Shown in pieces: positions 60,727 to 64,000 of a stretch of 64,000 nucleotides of DNA. The stretch lies in contig CAKUHU010000004.1 in NCBI GenBank assembly GCA_934659425.1, forward strand, positions 52,394-116,393, given 5' to 3'. The position numbers and the translations under genes are program-made. A model generated the notes under the pieces. The model was not told the origin of the DNA. It saw only the letters and a program-made list of their open reading frames with translations, and searched no databases. This DNA comes from an uncultured Oscillospiraceae bacterium (lineage in GTDB: Bacteria; Bacillota; Clostridia; Oscillospirales; Oscillospiraceae). Positions within the stretch are counted from its first letter, which is position 1. Every line of letters begins with the position of its first letter.

Positions 60727-61173
60727 ATGGACATGACCAATCAGGATTATGGCAAGTACGTCAACGCCAAATCCAAGTCCTCGCCCTGCTGGAAAAACGG
60801 ACTGTGGGCTTTTGGCGTAGGCGGATTCATCTGCACACTGGGCCAAGTGCTGCTCGACGTTTACAAGTCATATTGCGGTTTGGAACAGGACGATGCAGCG
60901 GCGGCAGTATCGGTGTCGCTGATCTTTCTCTCGGCGCTGTTTACCGGCCTTGGCATCTTTGACAATATTGCCAAGCGTGCCGGGGCGGGCACCCTGGTGC
61001 CCATCACAGGCTTTGCCAATGCCGTAGTCTCCCCGGCCTTGGAGTTCAAAAGCGAGGGGCTGGTGATGGGGGTGGCAGCCAAAATGTTTGTCATTGCCGG
61101 CCCGGTGTTGGTCTTTGGAATCAGTGCCAGTGTGATTTATGGGCTGCTGCTGATTTTGTTCGGCGCAGGGTAG
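60727..61173 (+). CDS. spoVAC: Stage V sporulation protein AC (SpoVAC)
   Basis: A 148-residue membrane protein of the SpoVA channel family, which moves dipicolinic acid into the forespore. The N-terminal YGKYVNAKSKSSPCWKNGLW, then FGVGGFICTLGQVLLDVYKS, and TLVPITGFANAVVSPALEFK fit SpoVAC. The ATG 60727 follows GGGAGG. Its usual partners SpoVAD and SpoVAE are not adjacent, and its promoter, presumably sigma-G type, was not located with certainty. This gene supports the view that the organism is a spore former. Confidence 0.85.
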   Translation: MDMTNQDYGKYVNAKSKSSPCWKNGLWAFGVGGFICTLGQVLLDVYKSYCGLEQDDAAAAVSVSLIFLSALFTGLGIFDNIAKRAGAGTLVPITGFANAVVSPALEFKSEGLVMGVAAKMFVIAGPVLVFGISASVIYGLLLILFGAG

Positions 61174-61186
61174 CGCGAAGAGGAGA

Positions 61187-61226
61187 AAGACGGACATCGC
61201 TGAAGCGGGGATGCCCGTCTTTTTTC
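61187..61226 (+). terminator. Terminator after spoVAC
   Basis: AAAGACGG and CCGTCTTT with an inner CATC/GATG pairing, followed by six Ts. The rest of the gap to 61486 holds the regulatory sites below. Confidence 0.7.
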
Positions 61227-61349
61227 CCGCTTTTCAAAAATAAAATTTGCCGGCCGGCTGTGGAGTGAGGAGATCAAATCTGATAAAATCCTTTGATTCC
61301 AATGATTTGGCGGAAAATAAAAAAGAAAAATAAAAAGCGAAAAATAATC

Positions 61350-61378
61350 TTGACAAAACCTATGGGATATAGTATATT
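61350..61378 (+). promoter_or_regulatory. Promoter for the DUF3793-flavodoxin operon
   Basis: TTGACA (61350-61355), 17-base spacer, TATATT (61373-61378). An operator follows immediately. Confidence 0.6.
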
Positions 61379-61387
61379 TAAACCGTG

Positions 61388-61471
61388 GTTAGCGAAAGCT
61401 AACTAATCCCAACCGGGGAAGGTGAAAGCGCCCCCCGCTCTTTTTCAAGCTGGAGTTAGCATGAACTAACT
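61388..61471. promoter_or_regulatory. Two GTTAGC-type operators before DUF3793
   Basis: Site 1: GTTAGC-GAAA-GCTAAC (61388-61403), perfect. Site 2: GTTAGC-ATGA-ACTAAC (61455-61470), flanked by A/T. Site 1 sits just after the -10 box, site 2 just before the ribosome site. The same pattern precedes the HMA gene at 47050. The genes controlled (flavodoxin, DUF3793) suggest an iron- or metal-dependent repressor of DtxR type, which is an inference. Confidence 0.6.
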
Positions 61472-61486
61472 ATCTGGAGGATTTCC

Positions 61487-62056
61487 ATGGATCATCGTGT
61501 ATTTGAACGGAAGCTGGCATGGCATTGTGCGCCGGCATTAATGGGACTAAAAGCGTCGTGCCTCATGTCCCTTTCGAATACGGACTGTCCCCAGTTGGAA
61601 GTTTTGGCTGAATGGTATAACGCCAAGCTGCAGGGCCCGCGTTTTTTGGTGTTGGGCCGATGCCGGGAGAGATCTTTATTGCTGGTTTACCGGCCGGAGT
61701 TGCTGAAACGGGCCTTAGCCGATCCTCTGGCAGAGCAGATGTTGGCGGAGGCGGGCTATCCGACGGGGGCGCCCTTGTCTTGGCAGCTGCGCAGGCTGAT
61801 GGACCGGCTGGAAGGGGATGGAGAGTTCCCTCATGAAGTGGGCTTGTTCCTCGGGTATCCGCCCCAAGATGTGGCCGGCTTCTTGAACGATCCTGATGGC
61901 ACGGGCTGTAAGCTGTGCGGTTTCTGGAAGGTCTATCATGATGTGGAGGAAGCCAGGCGCCAGTTCCAAAAATTCCGGCGATGCCGGGACTGGATGCGGG
62001 GGCGGCTGGAAAGAGGGGAGACCTTGACTGCGCTCCTGGGCCGTCAAATTGCATAG
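61487..62056 (+). CDS. DUF3793 family protein
   Basis: A 189-residue protein of DUF3793, recognised from VGLFLGYPPQDVAGFLN and CGFWKVYHDVEEARRQF. The family is often found next to feoAB or flavodoxin genes in Clostridia. Two Cys-containing stretches (CKLCGFWKVY, CPQLEV) may bind metal. ATG 61487 follows TGGAGG. Upstream are two GTTAGC-type operators; flavodoxin follows 55 bases downstream, probably in the same transcript. Function unknown; an iron-related role is inferred. Confidence 0.8.
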   Translation: MDHRVFERKLAWHCAPALMGLKASCLMSLSNTDCPQLEVLAEWYNAKLQGPRFLVLGRCRERSLLLVYRPELLKRALADPLAEQMLAEAGYPTGAPLSWQLRRLMDRLEGDGEFPHEVGLFLGYPPQDVAGFLNDPDGTGCKLCGFWKVYHDVEEARRQFQKFRRCRDWMRGRLERGETLTALLGRQIA

Positions 62057-62111
62057 TTGACCAAATTCTTATTTTAATACATAGCATACATTATGAAGGA
62101 GGATTTAAAAC

Positions 62112-62540
62112 ATGAGCAAAATCGCTGTTATTTACTGGTCGGGCACTGGCAACACGGAGGCTATGGCCATGGCAGTAGCCGAGGGGGGCGAGGGTGCCGG
62201 AGCTACAGTAGATGTATTCGATGTTGGCCAGATTACCCCGGATGCGGCAATCGGATACGATGCGTTGGCCTTGGGCTGCCCCGCTATGGGAGCTGAGGTG
62301 CTGGAAGAGTCTGAATTTGAGCCGTTCTTTACGGCTATAGAAGGCAAGCTCTCTGGCAAGAAGGTGGGGCTCTTTGGCTCTTATGGCTGGGGAGACGGCC
62401 AGTGGATGAGAGACTGGTATGAACGTACAGAAAGCGCGGGTGCCAGCATGTGCGGAGGAGAAGGGGTCATGGCAAATGAAGCTCCTGATGAAACCGCTCT
62501 GGAAGCCTGCCGAAATCTTGGGGCTGCTCTGGCGGGCTGA
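62112..62540 (+). CDS. Flavodoxin
   Basis: A 142-residue short-chain flavodoxin: FMN-phosphate loop WSGTGNTEAMA (~10-19), FMN-side loops LGCPAMGAE (~55) and GSYGWGDGQWM (~88-98). It carries electrons in place of ferredoxin, commonly when iron is scarce. ATG 62112 follows GGAGG. Second gene after DUF3793 behind metal-type operators, which fits this role. Full family length. Confidence 0.94.
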   Translation: MSKIAVIYWSGTGNTEAMAMAVAEGGEGAGATVDVFDVGQITPDAAIGYDALALGCPAMGAEVLEESEFEPFFTAIEGKLSGKKVGLFGSYGWGDGQWMRDWYERTESAGASMCGGEGVMANEAPDETALEACRNLGAALAG

Positions 62541-62702
62541 TAGCAGCCAGTCCGCTGTTTTGATATAGGGCGGCAATCTCGCCTATTCGAAGTTTCCTTT
62601 CTCAACCATCTTTGGTACTTCAAACACAACGAACGGAGGGCGCTGAAAAGCGTCCTCCGTTTGCCGTTCCTGCAGGGAATAGAGAAAATTCATAAAAAGC
62701 TA

Positions 62703-62731
62703 TTGACAAAACTGCTGTGCCATTGTACAAT
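62703..62731 (+). promoter_or_regulatory. Promoter of the structured RNA candidate
   Basis: TTGACA (62703-62708), 17-base spacer, TACAAT (62726-62731). Confidence 0.65.
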
Positions 62732-62737
62732 ACAACC

Positions 62738-63091
62738 AGAAAGAGGTGAATCCAATGGGCTAAAAAGTCCAGGCCAGAAGAATCCCTTTCTGGAAGGGGG
62801 GTTCCCAAAGGAAGCTCCAGCAGAGCGGAATCGGAATCGGTCAGTTCAGGGCAAGTGCAGATCCCAAACTACCTCACGAGTGTGAGACGGAGCACCGGAA
62901 CCACCAAGGCGAGAGCCTATGGAAAAAGGCGACCGAAGTGACTCAATCAGTTTTAAACGGCTGCAGAGCAAAGAGCATGACTCAGTTCTCCAATTTCAGC
63001 GAAGCAAACATCTTGTAGAAAGCAGAGGTAGTCAAATTGATAGAGCCCAATCAGAAGTGACCCCCCGGTCTCGTTGGAAGGCCGGGGGGTC
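62738..63091 (+). ncRNA. Large structured non-coding RNA candidate
   Basis: A promoter (TTGACA-17-TACAAT) is followed by ~320 bases with no plausible gene, ending with a GC-rich stem GACCCCCCGG/CCGGGGGGTC (63059-63091). The region is crowded with short complementary pairs: TGGGCT/AGTCCA around 4 bases (62756-62771), CCAGAA/TTCTGG (62775-62793), CTCAC-GAGT-GTGAG (62875-62888), and CCA-GGC-GAGA-GCC-TGG (62906-62925, GNRA tetraloop). Purine-rich linkers (AAAAAGGCGACCGAAG) join them. This is what a conserved structured RNA looks like. Known families considered: RNase P, tmRNA, 6S; none fits. A raiA-type RNA is possible but unproven. Confidence 0.55.
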
Positions 63092-63123
63092 GGTGTTTAC
63101 AGGGCTGCCGAGTGGGGGGATGA

Positions 63124-63724
63124 TTGATGCGAACAGATCATGGGAAAACCTGGAGCTCAGGGGGTTGTTCCGCTGCGGAAAGGGATGCGCGGACGCGGGA
63201 AGAGATGGCTGCAGATATGAACGCCAGCGCAAAAAAGATCGTGATGAATGCCTGTTTTGTCTCGGCGATACAGCTTTCTGAGGAACCGGAGCCTCAGGGA
63301 AGTGGAACAGCTGTTTTTAAAAAGCTGGCCACCGCAGCATTTTCCGTGCTGTTCGCTCAAGACGGGAGGCGCTTCTATCCCGCTTTTACCGATTGGGAGG
63401 AATCGGATCGCTGGGAATCAATGAAGGGTGCCCAGCACCGAACGCTGATTTTGAGCTTTGATGACTATGGGGCAATGGCTGTCGGGTCACAAGGAGGAGA
63501 CGGCGTGGTTAATTGATCCCTTTGGCGAAAATCTGCTTTTGGATCGAACCCCGAGGGATTATCTGCAGGCCGTGGCGCCGGCTGATGGAACGGGACGGAC
63601 AGTTCAGCTATCTGGCCGTGGTGGATTTCCGAGGCGAACGGGATCGGATGTTTGAATCTGTAGCCGCGGCGGCGCGGTCCCGCTTGGATGGGATGCCTTT
63701 AGACTTGGCCTTTTGTACGGGCTG
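63124..63724 (+). pseudogene. Broken SseB-family gene
   Basis: SseB-type motifs are split over three frames. Frame A (63124 on) gives the N-terminal domain: SIQLSEEPEP-like start and FAQDGRRFYPAFTDWEESDR, FDDYGAM. Frame B gives LIDPFGENLLLDRTPRDYLQ (63516-63570). Frame C gives MERDGQFSYLAVVDFRGERD and SRLDGMPLDLAF (63583-63717). An extra A in GTTAATT near 63511 explains the first break. SseB proteins are small regulatory or virulence-associated proteins in Firmicutes; this copy is most likely dead, unless sequencing errors are responsible. Confidence 0.65.
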
Positions 63725-63791
63725 AAATGCTTGGGCGATAAGGCTTGCGTGATAGCAGGACAAAAAAGCGAAAAAAAGTCCCCAAAAACTC

Positions 63792-63943
63792 TTGACAAAC
63801 TAAAAAGGACGTGGTATTCTGACAAAGTTCGCAGCGCAAAAGGAAAATCAAGAAGCTGCTGTTGCTTGCGGAAAAGAGCTTTAAGAGATTTTTGAAAAAA
63901 GTTGAAAAAAGTTCTTGACAAAACAAACGACTTGTGGTAAGAT
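63792..63943 (+). promoter_or_regulatory. Tandem rRNA operon promoters P1 and P2
   Basis: P1: TTGACA (63792-63797), 17-base spacer, TATTCT (63815-63820). P2: TTGACA (63915-63920), 17-base spacer, TAAGAT (63938-63943). Two near-consensus promoters in series with A/T-rich upstream stretches are the pattern of ribosomal RNA operons. Confidence 0.85.
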
Positions 63944-64000
63944 GAAATTCCGCTGTGAGCGGGGCGTGTACCTTGTAAATTAAACAACGTGAAGAAGCTT
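63944..64000 (+). other. rRNA operon leader just before 16S rRNA (gene outside window)
   Basis: Downstream of P2, ACCTTGTAAATTAAACAACG (63971-63990) is the kind of pre-16S leader segment common in Firmicutes. The window ends before the 16S gene. Confidence 0.7.

Noticed and set aside
62661..63281. Frames of 74 and 120 codons in the structured RNA region
   Set aside because: No Shine-Dalgarno site or recognisable protein; composition is like random translation of a structured RNA.
1..64000. CRISPR arrays and tRNA genes
   Set aside because: No regularly spaced direct repeats were seen, and no cloverleaf-like tRNA sequence was recognised by eye; a tRNAscan run would be needed to be certain.

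Overview
The window is a bacterial chromosomal segment of moderately high GC. It looks like a spore-forming, anaerobic Clostridia, probably of the Oscillospiraceae/Ruminococcaceae type. The reasons are an fhs end (one-carbon metabolism), a lone spoVAC-like gene, a K+-dependent membrane pyrophosphatase, a Cys T-box leader, a Tn4451-type transposon and Gram-positive style sigma-A promoters and ribosome binding sites. The genus cannot be fixed from the sequence alone.

Layout. 1-5.3 kb: end of fhs, an aconitase-superfamily hydratase, a membrane protein and a UroD-type methyltransferase. 5.3-10 kb: a decayed EamA fragment, a CDF metal exporter and a tctC-tctB-tctA tripartite carboxylate transporter with a hairpin between tctC and tctB. 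10-13.8 kb: a cell-wall amidase, two small proteins and an amino-acid symporter. 13.9-16.5 kb: znuABC-type metal uptake, divergent from a candidate 6S RNA. 16.9-20.6 kb: a TetR regulator and two paralogous MATE pumps that share a palindromic operator. 20.7-30 kb: hppA, udp, a DUF2974 protein, ldh, an ArsR-controlled soft-metal efflux operon (arsR, separate HMA protein, P-type ATPase), an ECF S-component with an unassigned leader RNA, and an antiporter remnant. 30.4-37 kb: a three-gene operon (DUF3842, P-loop kinase fusion, acetyltransferase), a TetR gene and a lipoprotein/response regulator/histidine kinase operon. 37-46.5 kb: housekeeping genes (DUF1385, prmC, recA, recX, nitroreductase, rimO, pgsA, apbE, T-box-cysS).

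At 47.39-54.26 kb lies a roughly 6.87-kb Tn4451-like element with tnpX-type recombinase, tnpW, parB and tnpV genes. Its cargo is a LysR regulator, an aminotransferase and a PhzF protein, bracketed by inverted copies of a ~140-bp sequence. The element sits in the loop of a chromosomal terminator whose two 16-base arms remain on either side. After it come an HpcH/HpaI aldolase, a third MATE pump, DUF378, a hydrolase, cdd, a polysaccharide deacetylase, a membrane protein and spoVAC. Next is a DUF3793-flavodoxin pair behind two GTTAGC-type operators; the same operator precedes an HMA-domain gene at 47.1 kb. The end of the window holds a ~350-base structured RNA candidate, a broken sseB gene and tandem promoters plus leader of an rRNA operon whose 16S gene lies just outside.

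The strongest candidates for something undescribed are the structured RNA at 62.74-63.09 kb, the leader RNA before the ECF S-component, the GTTAGC regulon and the unusual transposon cargo.
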